Shown piece after piece: positions 26,701 through 39,300 of a stretch of DNA of 64,000 nt (the first letter of the stretch is position 1; each line of letters begins with the position of its first letter). The position numbers were made by a program, and so were the translations under genes. Source of the stretch: Ascidia mentula (lineage: Eukaryota; Chordata; Ascidiacea; Phlebobranchia; Ascidiidae); the NCBI GenBank assembly GCA_947561715.1, contig OX387201.1, forward strand, positions 9,066,001 through 9,130,000. Reading direction: 5' to 3'. The notes under the pieces were generated by a model that ran no database searches, had not been told where the DNA came from, and saw nothing but the letters and a program-made list of their open reading frames with translations.

Positions 26701-26732
26701 AAATAATTTATATCCTTTGTAGTTTTCACTAA
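11745..26732 (+). CDS. CACNA2D: Voltage-gated calcium channel alpha2delta subunit (alpha2delta-3/4 type)
   Basis: This extracellular auxiliary subunit raises surface expression of Cav channels. Exons: 11745-11929, 12206-12287, 12694-12816, 13031-13133, 13258-13374, 13860-14058, 14284-14434, 20239-20313, 20942-21031, 21430-21546, 22034-22162, 22246-22341, 22567-22697, 22944-23063, 23127-23244, 23456-23491, 23590-23760, 23922-24129, 24516-24615, 24741-24851, 24977-25140, 25217-25296, 25361-25435, 25494-25646, 25911-25966, 26053-26124, 26358-26459, 26573-26732. Phases match and give about 1,107 residues. A hydrophobic signal lies near residues 31-46. The VWA_N region contains WQYFGSVEGYVRIYPGF. 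The VWA domain has an intact MIDAS, DTSGS at about 286-290. Cache-type segments follow, such as the one around FECFIIDENGIVMLS. Wording such as VRVFAYLVGQ and IACNNQGFFTQV places it nearest alpha2delta-3/4. The last exon reads to a stop at 26732 without a hydrophobic GPI-type tail, so the end may be incomplete. Intron 7 (14435-20238) holds a gene on the other strand. Confidence 0.92.
14780..14885 (+). repeat. Dispersed repeat copy 1 in alpha2delta intron 7
   Basis: The segment around TTCAGGCAGTGTTTACAGCA is closely similar to one at about 17283-17370, including upstream ACATTTATRCGCGTT-like sequence and a following TGGTTCTCC-type stretch. The CAGTGGTTCTCCACC portion resembles hAT-family DNA transposon ends. 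Both copies lie on the plus strand of the same intron. No transposase is visible, so it would be a non-autonomous fragment. Confidence 0.45.
15176..19139 (-). CDS. Secreted inactive serine protease-like / leucine-rich repeat protein, nested in an alpha2delta intron
   Basis: Exons (high to low): 18473-19139, 17494-18238, 16795-16940, 16350-16468, 15176-15835. Phases close to 2,337 bases, 778 residues. Residues 15-33 form a signal peptide. A Cys-rich segment covers about 47-95. A degenerate trypsin-like fold follows at about 140-450: VVVTAAQC has Gln at the catalytic His place (169), YDLAAIRV keeps an Asp (about 276), the GDSGG loop is replaced by LPGSPVSITG, and the C-terminal helix resembles VRITKGFVNFVGRW. 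Catalysis is therefore not expected. A short Cys-rich EGF-like piece leads to an LRR N-terminal cap (CKWNARQRNANCDDRRL) and about nine leucine-rich repeats from 520 to the end, such as LIDLDLSYNQISAIAEKAF. No membrane anchor is seen. The join from exon 3 to exon 4 needs a GC-AG intron (donor CCAG|GCAGGT). An adhesion or recognition role is inference. Confidence 0.82.
17283..17370 (+). repeat. Dispersed repeat copy 2 in alpha2delta intron 7
   Basis: This is the partner of the repeat at 14780-14885, sharing the TTCAGGCGGTGTTTGGAGCA core and flanks. It lies in the intron between exons 2 and 3 of the nested minus-strand gene. Confidence 0.45.
19140..20238. other. Rest of alpha2delta intron 7, upstream of the nested gene
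   Basis: About 1.1 kb that must hold the minus-strand promoter of the nested pseudoprotease-LRR gene and the 3' end of the alpha2delta intron. I see no coding exon with usable splice signals and no clear TATA box on the minus strand. Confidence 0.4.
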
Positions 26733-26878
26733 CAAACATTACTGTGATTGGTTTGCATTGATTCTGATTAATTGGTTTGTGTACATGCGCATTTTCCACC
26801 ATTCAACTTTGTTTGGTTGAAACCTAAACCAAGTATAGCACTTGTTATTGCTATAAAACCCATTCTGTAATGTTACAG

Positions 26879-27492
26879 TGTGTAAAACTGATGCAAAATC
26901 TGCTACACTAGCAACAGCATCAGCTGTTTCACCAATGCAAAGAGTTCACATTTCCCAATTTCTTTTAATCCTTAACGTCCTTTCGTACATCCCCAAGAGC
27001 AAAGATGTCAACAACTTCGTGAAAACAAAGGGAGGCGGAGACCCGATGGATGCATTTCTCATCACGCAGCTGTAAGTGCTTTAAATCAGAGCTGTATGCA
27101 AATATGGACATATTCACTTTTTTTCGGGGTGCGTAATTTCTTATATGTTAGTGATACGTAGAAACCACGGATCATTTAAACACGCTCTGCGGTGTGAAAA
27201 AATTAAAGTAAAATTTATAAAAACGTTTTCCGTTGCTCATGTCCCAAGAGACCTTGGATTAAGAAAATGATTTTATGTTGCAGGAATCGCGGATGAATCT
27301 TTCTTGTTTCGAATCAAACTCAGCCTCGAGGATATTCCCGCTGTGGTGGAAAACCAAGCGCAAAGCTGGATCCGACACCATTGTTTATCGCGCATGGCTC
27401 TCTTGTCTCACAATACACTTAACTTTTGTCGCGATTTGCACGGCGGTGCTGGACGGCTCCCTGCTGCGAGTACCTTACGACTGGTAGAAGTG
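26879..27492 (+). CDS. Candidate plus-strand exons of unknown identity downstream of alpha2delta
   Basis: Two coding-like stretches sit here. The first (about 27000-27071) follows a pyrimidine-rich acceptor and ends at a good GTAAGT donor; it includes KTKGGGDPMDAFLITQ. The second lies within about 27284-27492 and contains LEDIPAVVENQAQSW in one frame, while another frame is also open. An acceptor at about 27322 would join them in phase. They could be a separate small gene or an alternative C-terminus of the alpha2delta gene: a donor at 26718 is in phase with an acceptor at 26878. I do not recognise any domain. The model is tentative. Confidence 0.25.
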
Positions 27493-27908
27493 TGAGTGAG
27501 CGTAACAGCTACATTGTGAAAAACCACTGTGCTGCGGCTGTCTAAACAAATTGCAGCTACCATCGTCAAGCACAAAAAAGCTATATCCAAAGCCTTTTTA
27601 GGACGCATTTGTGCAAATACTGTATTTTTGTTTAGTTTCGCCGCATGTAATGTTCTTAGATCGTCCAAATGCGTTGGTGCTCAACGCTCGTTTAACTATA
27701 GACCCTATAGATGGGTTTTAAGTTTCATTTTTGTATGCATTGTGCAGCGAGTATTGATTTTTCATCTGCCACACTTGTGGTAATATTATAGTACGATTTA
27801 TTAGCGCATAAACGAACATTTTCCGTCACAATGGTGCAATGATTTGTAATGGGTTGAAGTTTTGGTCTGATCTAGTCGAGATAAAAGCATACAGAAGATG
27901 ACTTGAGA

Positions 27909-28384
27909 ATGATTTGGCGGATGTGTCAGTTGGTGGCTTGCGTGGTGTTGATTCTATTCATGGAAATTGCGCATGCCGTGTTAGATAAAGGCACTTACGC
28001 ATTGATGTGGATTTCCAATTTCGTTCTGCAATTCATCCGCGAGCTGTCAGGTATTTGCAGCTGAATACAGATCAAGGCAATACGTATTTTTGATCGCATA
28101 TGGAATTTTTCAAACATGTTATACGTGTTTTGAAGTTATAGTTGTAAAAGAATACGTTCACAAAAACAGAATTGTTAGGGAATTTAAACATGCATTAAGC
28201 CTTTTATGATTTAGTGCTGAAATTCCAGACCAAAATTAACCGTAAACGTTTTCTTTCAACCAATACTGTCGAAAGTAAACAAATTATTGTTTTTTTTCGT
28301 TTGTTTACAGATGACCTGCTATCGCTAAAAGAACATCAACTTAGAGAGGCGTCAACACACCACTGCTTGTTAGTAGATGACTAA
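27909..28384 (+). CDS. Small putative secreted or membrane protein, two exons
   Basis: Exons 27909-28050 and 28311-28384 join in phase to 71 residues. The start gives MIWRMCQLVACVVLILFME, a strong hydrophobic leader with a possible signal cleavage after AHA. The rest contains a second hydrophobic stretch (YALMWISNFVLQFI) and a polar tail ending HHCLLVDD. An AATAAA follows 116 bases after the stop. No family is recognised. It could also be the last exons of a longer gene that begins near 27000. Confidence 0.35.
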
Positions 28385-28499
28385 GTCACGTGACAATAAC
28401 TACAATAAGGACAATACACAAAAATGCGGCAAGACGACGGTTGGATAAAAAATCTGCAATCGTTTTGCTAGAAAAGGCCACCGATAACTGCTTGCATTC

Positions 28500-28505
28500 A
28501 ATAAA
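28500..28505 (+). terminator. Plus-strand poly(A) signal between convergent genes
   Basis: AATAAA on the plus strand lies 116 bases after the stop of the small two-exon reading frame and only 41 bases before the minus-strand stop codon of the giant mosaic gene. It supports a plus-strand transcript ending here, so the two genes converge with nearly touching ends. Confidence 0.4.
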
Positions 28506-28545
28506 TCATGAACTAACAGGAAAGAAAGAAGCAAAATCCCTTCCG

Positions 28546-30390
28546 TTATTCTGACGGCTCCAAGGCATTGACATAAAACGTGGCCTTAAATCGTCGGTTT
28601 GAAATATAGTCGTTGCTGCGTAGGATAATGGTGGCCCTGTTGCTTTGCACGCCAACACTGAACGGCCCTTTTTGTCCGTGGAAAACATCTGCAAGAAACG
28701 TAGGCGGCGGTTCAAAAAGTAGCGTGAAACTGAAGTAATGTATTTACTTGGCTAATATTGCTTAAAACCCGATACTTCAATAAAACTTTCAGCACCATAA
28801 AACGACTTTATCTCTGTTTTTTTTTTATTTCAAACGTACCCTGAAGGATTTTGTCCTTTCCAACCCCTTCATAAACGTACAACAGGTCCCGACCATGTGC
28901 GGTGCTGAATTCACTGAACTGGATCGAAATCGAAGTTTCAGTGGGTCCTTTTGATCCATTTACCTTCGGGTTGCTGATAACCATCCAAACACAATCCCCC
29001 GACCCATGGTGTGGAAGGGGGTAATTGCGACTTGATATCTGACCTTGAGGTTGCGTTGCTAGTACGCTGGGCCCCCCACAACCTGGTAAATGCGGCACAT
29101 TTGTTCATTGATTTTTCTTTGTCGATTTTCGACTGTAAACTATAAGATAACTACAGCCTATAGCCAAGCCTTACTGTGGACTAAACATTGCAGTTAACAT
29201 TTAATATCAAAGTCATGTTTGATAGGATGGGATCGTAGTGGTCATTTTGGTAATGTTGTTGTGCTGTTTTTTATCGATTTGTCATGACTTTACGATCAAA
29301 TGTTTAATAAAATTAAGACGCAAAAACCTGGTGCTTAACTTACAGTCTGTCGTATATGCGAGGGGAGTAGATATGCTTACCAGACGGGCAACCGATTTCA
29401 TCGCTCATATCGTCGCAGTCTAACTCGCCGTCGCAAACCTTGTGCATTGAAACACACTTTCCATTCAAACATTTATGCATTCCGGTACACAGACCCACGT
29501 CATCGAAGAAATACTCAAAGTAACGCGACCTATGGAGAATACGAATGGAGTTTTCAACAAATTTGTAACAGTTAATTAAACGTATGTTTTGTCACCTAAC
29601 GCCCTTTAGTAACTTTTCACCGGTAGGTGGAGCCAACAAGAAAGCAATCGGTTTTCCTGGGGAAGAAATATAGGAGCTGGAAGACGTTGTGTGATCATGG
29701 ATCATATTATCATCATCCTGTATAACTCGTATGGTCCCACCACCACGAATTGGATTTACATTCATTTTGGGAATACGCAATATAGCCACTTTTCCCTGAA
29801 AGATTAATATCAGAAGTTGCCATAAACACGAAATTGGTTTCGTGGTGTATTAGAAAAGTCTCACATGTTTCTACTCAAAAACTTCAATTAAAACGCGAAT
29901 GGAAAAAGATCTAAAAAGAAACCTTTTTTGTGTGACATCAATAAAAACGAAGAAATATTTTAAATTTAACTTTCAATTTATAAGCAAACATGATTTATCA
30001 AGCACAAATTAGTTTATAAAAATGTTCTCACCTGTGGCGGCTTGATAACCCATCTGCAAGAAGTTGGTGCAGGGTAATCGACTTCATTAAAACGGATCCG
30101 CTTAACTCCTATAACTGTATTATTTCGCCAAGACCTGCGCGCATCATCGAATGAAGTGTGATCCACGACGAGCTGTTCATCGGGCAAATCTACACCCCGG
30201 GAAGCGAGACGCGAGTAATAAAGTTGGCGAGGATCCTTTTTGGGATCGTAGGAGCAACCAGAGGTGCAATTTCGTTCGTCGGCATTGTTAAGTGGACAAT
30301 CGACTTTACCGTCGCAGATGAATTCGTGTGGGATGCATTTGATCGGGTGCCGTGAGTTGACGGGATTGCAAGTGAACTGGCCTGGACATG
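28546..30390 (-). other. Giant mosaic: C-terminal LDLa-CUB-LDLa-CUB block (exons 67-71)
   Basis: Exons 30032-30390, 29596-29795, 29381-29529, 28840-29082 and 28546-28688. Exon 67 opens with an LDLa repeat ending [19 protein letters not shown] and runs into a CUB domain. Exon 69 is a clean LDLa ([16 protein letters not shown]). Exons 70-71 form the last CUB, starting [20 protein letters not shown]. The acidic Ca2+-binding residues of both LDLa repeats are present. The protein ends NALEPSE. Confidence 0.88.
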
Positions 30391-33300
30391 CTGCAATACA
30401 GTTGTGACATTAAGTTCATTTCATATTTTCAATGTTTAATCAAACGATGATATCTAACTTACCATCTTTAAGCATCCTCTCTATCCACTCCACATGCGTC
30501 TGCCCCACTTGCATGAAGTAGTTGGTGCCGAGGGAGACACCTAGTGTCGGGTCATCGTTCGGCCAGACTGGAGAATTAACAGACAGTAAGGCACTGCCTT
30601 TGGAAAGATAAAAGGATATAGTGAGGATTATGGCAATTATGCCAAAGCCTTCGCTTGCGGTTAGTAAAGCACAAAGCATGAAACCCCGACACAAGCTGGA
30701 GATAGAGTTCTGACTACAATGCATTTACACTTAATCTTCTTGGGTTTGGTTTGTGAGAAGCTTATATGTGTGAACTAAGCTGCAAGTACGTCAAACTTTT
30801 TTTGTTGTAATATACGGATTATTTCCAAATATATTTAACTATATTTAACTTTTTGCAATTACAAATTTTACCAACCTTTCGAGACAAAAAAAATCAAAAA
30901 GCAATGTGCAAAAAAACCATTGCTCAAAAAAACAACATACATCGCACGTAAAGCTTTAAATCTGAACGGATTTTTGGAAACAAAAACTACTATTTTAGCT
31001 AAAAACCTCCGAAAGTGATGAAAAAGGTAGTTAAGTCTCCGTGTACACCCTGCATGTTACACACCCACTTACTGTGCATGTTGTTCAAAATCGACGTGTA
31101 ATTCGGCGTGACAAAATTTCTGTTGAAATTAATCCAACTGCTGAGGCCAGAAAGAAACCAACGATTGTCGTGTCGCTTGCAAAACAGTGCGACTCCAGGG
31201 TCGTTCTAAAAGTAATGCAAATGTCAGCAACTGTAGCAGTAAGTCGGAAAACATGATCTATTGTCAGCGTATAGCTTTCAGTGCGGCTTACCAAGTACGC
31301 TGACGTCTTCACAGATTTGTAGCCTGCACGAATGACTGTATTTAGCTTCAGACCGCCATCGGAAGACGTCGGACCTGCAAGACAACATTTGATGTAAAAT
31401 TACCTTGTTTTTGTGCAAAACCATGCACCTAAGGTTTAAACGTAACTTTTCGAAACCGTGACTCAAGCGCAATACAGGCTATACGATTTCACCTGAGTTT
31501 TCAAGCAAGGAATTCATGCATAACTGGCGAGTTTCCGAAACTGGGTAAGTTTCACAGAAGAGATGGGGAGCGCTTTTCTCTGATGACGTAACGAAAACTT
31601 TTGATTGCCGCAAACTCCACACCAGACGTTCATCCTCAGCCTCACTACAACGTGAAAAAGGCATTTTAAACAATACTGCTGATACTTTACGAAAAAATTA
31701 TTTGGCCAATAGCTGCTTATGTAGTATTATGGCTTTATTATCTTAGTTCACCTTTTGATAGCCGAGTGTCCGATGGCGAAACAGTGCGCCCTCTTAGGTT
31801 TCCCACTCTGCGGCTCAGACAATGACGTGGGGTGTCGTTCCAGCTCCTCTGGAAGAGGGAAAATGCTCGTCTTTGATGATCGGCGACGTCCAGTTTTCGT
31901 GTTTGAATTTGACTCGAGACATGCGGACATTCGGGGCTCGTGATTGGTAATATTCATCCCGGCATCATTGAGTGTTTCGTAAAATACATCTTCTTCCTCC
32001 GGGACATCCCCGCTGTCCGTCTCAACACTGATTTCGGTGGAAAGGAGCTCATCATCCAGCTCGACTTTTAGTAACGCCACATCGTTGTAAGCCTTGTCGG
32101 CATCTTTCAGCAATGAATCGAACTTTTCAAGGACAGACTGAACGTCTTCGGTTGAATTTCTTTTCGCGGTTGAAGCGGAGACGTAATCAGGATGCAGAAA
32201 CCACCTGGAGACTCGCCAGGTGAGAGGCCGTTCAGTCTCCAAGTCAGGATTTTTGCTGCTAATCAGAATGTATGAAAAAGTGGACGGCGCATCGGGATAT
32301 CTGCCTGCGTCATCAAATTCTGCGCAACAAACATAAAAATTTAAACCAATTCTGTTTGGGAATTGTTTTTTTACTGTTCATAATCAACATTTTAACATTA
32401 TGACAAACAAACCGGAATGGGTCACAAACCTGTAAATATAGCGAGAGTTCATGAATTTATTCAAGTATAAGAATCCAAAATTTAATATTTCGTCGTAGTT
32501 TTAAACCACAACCAACTTATTTATTCTTTTATAATTTACTCAGCAAAAAGGTTTATAATAAAAGTTTGTCTACAGAGACATATAATTTTCTAACTTTGGG
32601 TGAAACGTCGATGGTGACGTTAACCAAGACAGCGCGTGCGCTTACCTGCCAAGAGTTCACCGTCTGGGCCAATTTTATCCGCGTCGTACAAACTCTTGGT
32701 GTAGCTGTCATAGAGGTTCGGATTGAGAATACAGTGGGCTGGAACAACTGCCCAGTTGACTTGAATGAAAACGGCACTACAGACAAAGGTATAAGAGGAC
32801 GTTGTACCACCGGTGTCTCCGTATTCTTTCATTACATCAGGTTTAGCGACGTACATTCCAACCACCCACTTCCAATGCTCCATGTTGGGGACATTCTAAA
32901 AAATATTACTGTGTAAACCGTGGTGTCCGGAAAATACTATCGCATAACTATTGGTTACTAGAGTAGTTGCTGGTGCAAGTTGGTGGAGAGGTTAAAATCA
33001 GGCCCTTAGAAATAGTAAATATACTTACTATTATGTGCCATTTGGTTTTGATTTAAACATACAAGTTTATGACTAATATTTAAACTAAATATTTTTTTTC
33101 TGTATTGATAGAAAAAGAAGTTTAATAAAGAGTTCACTTACTGGAAAACGAGAATCCAGTTCATCGTTGCTGCTTTGCACACCACAGTCATCATCTAACG
33201 CCGACGCGACAGATTCGTCATCATCTGGAGACTGCACATTACACAAAGCTTCGTCGTAGCCACCAAAGCAGTCGTTGATGCCATCACAAGTAAAATGTCG

Positions 33301-36300
33301 TATTTTGTTCAAAGAGGGATCTCGTAAGGCGCAGCGGTCCACATTCTTGTCGTCGCATACTAACGCCTCGGTGGTGTTGGCCGGGATCGTTTCTGCACGA
33401 AGTTACAAGAATTTAGAGCATTACCATTAGAATACGTTACATTGCATGTTCGTCTGAGTCTTGTACAGAACCATTTGCCAACTTTTATTTACAGTTTAGT
33501 TGATAAACTTTCCCACCTGTTGAGCACATCTGCCGTAAAGCAGACACACAGAAAAGTTCGTCCGAACCACTCATGCAATCCCTCACGCCATCGCATTCCA
33601 CCACTTTGGGTACACACTCACCTAAGAAAAAAACTGTTTTTACAAGAATAAATGTGTGTGGAGTTTAAGTGAGTGGGTAAAACCAACAAATATAACTATA
33701 TTACAAGACCGTTTCACATTACTTGACGTTTTATTGTATGGTAGCCGTCTTCAAAAAAGCAAGTCAGTTTATTTGTTATTATTCATTCTAGAGTGGCAAT
33801 GGTTGCCAAGACGTATTCCTGTTGGAAGCGTCGCAATACTATGTCGGACAATTATAAAGCAATGTATTTTAGAGAAAATTGCTACCGACCTTCACTAGTC
33901 AATCCTTCGGCCGTCAGACATTGGTGTTGTCCATCCTCCACGCATTTCTTCTCACATTCGCCTTCCAACACTTCAACGTTATCAACTGCGGTGTCCGATT
34001 CGAACGTGCGTCCTCTAACACCCTCAAACATAATCTGCACGCACATGTATTTCCGGTCATACAATAATCAACAAACTATAATCTGCTTCCAGTTTTGCGA
34101 TACAATTTTGTATAGGTATGAGCGGTGGAATGGTTATTTTAAAACAAGAAATAGAGTATTGCAGTATTGAAAGAAAACACACCCCATTTTCTTTTTTTCG
34201 ACAAAACGTCTATGTTAAAACATATTTATTTTTGTACATTCGCATTCCTATAGCTTGTGAGGAATCAAACAAAATATACGATTCCTCGGTATAACTTTTA
34301 TATATTTGGCCTCCTTGAACTTAGGTTTATAATTCTATAGCAAACAAATATGTCAGTTTGAAAACCATTGAACCGCACCCGGAAGTTGTTGAAAGGGTAA
34401 AAAGTAACAGATGCAGTCATCCAGGGACTTTCATCAAACCTCCGTTGTTGATCGGATCGACTCCACAACAAAAAGCGCTGCGCCCTGAAAATTAAATCAA
34501 CGAAACGCTCAAACTGCTAATCAAGACAACAGTTAATCATTAATTTACATCCGGCTCTCGCTGTTCTCCTCGGTAGTCTTGTCACGTATTCCAGATCCGT
34601 AAAGATAAGCAAGAGGTTCAGTGGATGCAACTGATTCTGTCCCGTCGTCCTCCAGTTCCGACTCGGTGTAGTTCCTCTGAAGTGACAAAATCGCGTAGAC
34701 GTTCAAGAATCCATGAGCTCCCCCGTACATGTCGTAAGAGAAGTGGAGGCACCGAGCGGCGTCGGGGTCACCACTTAAAACGGGCGTCAACATGCGTGCT
34801 CGGTCTCCCTTCTGCTGTGGCGCCGATGCCTCAATGTACATGTAGTGACCTGTGGAGATTGACGTACGCAATGATTATAATCATCGTTCAGTTTTCTGTA
34901 AACTTTCTGCATTGCAATGTCGATGTAAATGTGTAGTCTTCAATGCTATGTGGACATTGATCTACCATGTTGTTTCTTTCGTGTTATATACAATGTCATA
35001 CACTGTGATCCAAAGTTATGTGTATTATTTTTCGTGGCAAAATTTTGCTTCAGTTGGAGATGAGGCGATTTTTAAGCTAGTCAATACCGTGGATATTTCA
35101 TCTTTAAAATTTTGAAAACAACACAAATCAGGAGAGATTAGAAAAAATTACCATCTCTGGTGGCGGAGTCGTCATAAGGAGGACCTGTTTTGTCCGACGG
35201 TGTCGAGTAATTGTTTTTCGCCCAGGTGAACTCACTCGTCTCGAAATCGTGCTCGAAACCACATTCATCCGCGTCAAAATCACAGGAAAACAAAACAGTT
35301 TGGTTGCTCGATCTTTCTTCCTTTTGGGGAATTTGGTGAGTTATCAGCGAGGCCATAAAACCTTTAGAGTAAATTAAGTGTTGGTAGGTTAACCAAAGTG
35401 TGCTTAAGGCTAATAAATATAGAGTTGCTACATTTATTTCGCTCAAATAATAAACCTGTTACACTGTACAACAAAAAAACATATCTATTGTTGTGGGTCT
35501 CGTTCCAACGCACTAAGAGGGAAATGAGAAATGGAATTTATGGAATGCGAATGGCACACAGCGGGACAGTGTACGGAAACATGTATTCACATTTACCTTG
35601 AGGATGCACGTAGTGATCCGAATAGAAGTGAATGAACATCTCGTGTCCCGCAGAAAGTTGAGGAGGGATAAAAGAATTCCTCTGATCACAAAATCTTCCT
35701 ATCCTGGGAGATTCGTTGTTGGTTCCGCTGTACAATGATACCCCGTCATAACCACACGTCGAGTCGGCTTCAATGAACATCGTTGAAAATTCAAGTAATA
35801 TCTATACGCAAAATTTGTTTTATGTGTGCTCATAGCTGTCATTGGAAGTTGGTAAATTGGAAAACATATTAATTAAAATCATATTGTTGTCAAAAATATT
35901 TTATTATCGAGCTGATAAACTGTTTCAACTGCGGTACCGGTTAAGTCTGTTCGGTAGTTCGTTCAACGAGAAAAAAATATTGTAACCTATTCGTCGAAAA
36001 TCCAGAAAAATCATCATTACAGCAAAACTTATATTCATTTTTTCTGTGCATGTTGCACTTTGTAACAAAATAGTGCGGCTGGAGTCAACAATATTACAAT
36101 TTTACAAAATGTCCTTCCCATGACCCACCTGGTAACCTGGCACAGTTCTGAATTGCCACATACACTTTGAATCTTGGTCGTACTCCTTCGGGAAGTTGGG
36201 AGATGTAATAAACCAGCGGTCCTCCGATTTCCAGAAGGTTCCCTTGCACGTGACGTTGTCGGGAAGTTCGACACGAATCAGTGGAACGCCGGAAGCCGAC

Positions 36301-39300
36301 GATTCCGGAGTAGATTGTAAAGAATGAGGCCCTATGTACGAAACGGCACTTAAACTAGTGTATAGTATAGTACCTCTTTTACTTGTTGTTCGAAATTTGC
36401 GAGTATAGTCGAAGTTATACGCCTTGTGGGAAGCAAGCATTACAGTATTTTAAAAATGCACCTGCAGTGGTGGTAGCAGGAGTCCTTGTAACGAAAATCG
36501 GCATAGGGAAGTTAGTTGAACGACTAAACGATAAACCCAAAGCAGATTTGATAGAGCGGATCATACGACCTGGAATAGGAACGGGAACAATGATAATCAT
36601 ACATTAAAATTCCTCAGGTTTCAAAACGTACGTGAACGGGTTCCTCCGATGGTCTGTACATCGTATTCGTCTATGTTGAAAGATGACTCGGAAGAGACAA
36701 GCGTTACGTGGTAACTGATGTGAAATCCTATACTGATCGGTAAGGTTTGGTTGAAAAGGCGCAGCGACAAAGTCAGGCCTTCATTTTTTTCATCTGAAAA
36801 AGTAGAATGGGCAATTGATGTTTAAAATATAAGCTTACGATCCATAGACATTATATCGTAAATTGGATTTTTTTTTCCACAATGGCCTCGAGTAAATATT
36901 CAATACTTTGGTAAAAACTCACCTTTGAAAACTATCAGTGGTTTCCGAATAGGAATGGAATTCCCCATTATTCCGTCGTTAATTGGAATTCCTGTAAAAC
37001 GAAATAATAAACTCATAATTTTGCCACTACAATTGATGTTTTTTCCCTCAACTTTCTTACAATGCCACTGGCAGTGCTGGAAACTTCAAATTTACGAGGT
37101 CATTTTATATTGCAATTATTTACATATTTTAGATATTACTTGCTACCTCTATTAACATATCACGAACGCCCAACCTACCATCAATTATAGGTAAGTTTGT
37201 TGGAGCTGGCGGCACCCACAGCGGATCGAGACAATAGTTCTCCGTCGCTTCCGACCACGAGATATGTGAAGGAACATCCGCTAAGAAAGATACCAGGTTG
37301 CACCAGCTCACGTTGCCGCACCTGAAAGCGACAACCTCGTCAAACAAGTGGAAATAAAAACTTGTTGACATAGATTTGCAAAGTGTTGGGTCAGTGTTGG
37401 GCTTTAGCATGAAAAAACATTTGGCCGTATGCGGGCTGAATTGCCATTCTGCCATATTTTGGAGGGAACTTCACTTTCTTTGCACGAAAGTGCCTATTGT
37501 GGCATCAGTCACGTCATTCTTTTCACAGAAACTAAGCATTTAAATTCATTTGTTACATTAGAACTTATTGAAACAACTGAATTTAAACTCTGTCCCTTGT
37601 TCGTCGTAGTTGCATTTTCTGGCCAAACTCCAATAAATTTTCGGGTAAAAGTTACGAATCGATTGCTCCGTGTTTGCAAAAAAATAAACGACTTGTACGC
37701 ACTTGATGAATAGACTACAGTTGAGCAACGTAGTGACACCTTCGTTCTCGTTGTTTTCAAACATAGTGTAAAGGTCGCTGGAACACGTGTTTGCTGAAAA
37801 TCTCGTGAATGAATGTCTGAAATGTTTTTCAAAATCATTATAAGAGTAAGTGCCACTTTTAACTAAGATGACAATATGGTATTGTTCACATGTTACAAAA
37901 ACTGCAGAAGTTGTTGAAATAATGATGTTCATAGTTGTTAGATGAGTTAATTAGTTACAATGATGGCTACATTATTAACGAGTATGTTGGCATGACGGAA
38001 GCTTCGATTCGCTTGCATTTCACTTACAGACATTGAGGTTGGGCAGCTATCTGGCCTGCGATACGGTTGATATCAGCTTGCGTTAAAAGCGGGGCAGTTG
38101 TTGTCGGTGAATGAGTGGTTGGTGCTTCTGTGGGGTTGTTTCCAGATCCGGATTCACCACGGATATCCGAAATAAAGTTGCCGTCTGCCAAACATTGTTT
38201 AATTTTTAAATCCTGCTTAAGGATAATCTAAATCAACCAACAAAGCTTCGAGCTGGCTTGGAAATGTAATTTCTTTTAGTGAATAGGTAACACGTAAACA
38301 TTAAAGCCAAATCTAAGAATCCGCTCGTTAGCATAACTGTTGAAATGAACTCACTGTGAACCAACTACCTGCTGTAAAAACGGCAAAGTTGCGTGTTTTA
38401 TGGAAACGAGAGTTTACAGTAATCGAGAGTAGACGAGTTTTCCAATGCTACAGAACAATCATCGTCATACCCATAGCGCTCCTCGCTTCTACAAAAGCAA
38501 GGGGTTGTCCCGACACCTCGTCGCCAGCGTATATTTCCAACTTCTCCTCGAGGTCGTAATAATCCACAAGTAGTATAATCGTACGTCCCTCTAAACTGCC
38601 ATCTGCAGATCCCAATGCTTTAGGGTCGATTCTCCACAAGCAAGTGGAGTTTTCCCGGAACGTTACGAAGTCGGGGAACCCATCAGTTGAGATGACGCCA
38701 GAAGTTTCCGTGAAGGTTCTCGTTGTACAGGTGACGTTTTCTTGTTTATCATTCGCTGTATGTGTTTGGTTGGTAGTGGTTGCTACCTCCAATGTGGTAG
38801 ATGGAATTGGGTCTGTGTTAACATGTCTATACTTAAACAAACGTCTTTAACATATAGCCTACGGATCAAAAAATAGTAAAGCCACAGTTTTAAATGTTTT
38901 CATACTAAAACCTAATAATAAGTCCAATTCTTTAATCTCAATATACGTTGTCATGCGGACTCTTTATTATAGTTCAATAAAATGGGGTTGCGATGGAAAG
39001 GAATTCAATTTGTCATAGACCATCTCATCTCCAAGCCACAATACTTTAAATATAAAAAACTACATTCGTCTGTGAAAGTACCAATTACTCCAACATGCGG
39101 AAGGTGTGTGTCATGCTTACCCAAAGGGACATCGATTCGCAAATCAATTTCTTTCCAGGAGGAGCCAGTCCATACGTTCCACGAAACCCTGATGTCAGTT
39201 GGAAGTACTGAGCTATCATTACTATATAACCACACGCTGCTCTCTTGCTCACCACCTAGTGAATAAAATGATTCTAGTCTGCTGGTATTTTTAAAGTCAT

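Noticed and set aside
26758-26878. Continuation of the alpha2delta frame as plain read-through
   Set aside because: The frame stops at 26732 and the following sequence is intron-like up to an acceptor at 26878.
34545-34548. Stop codon after ENSESRM as the end of a gene
   Set aside because: A GTAAAT donor inside the last codons joins in phase to 34379-34484, which continues the MAM domain.
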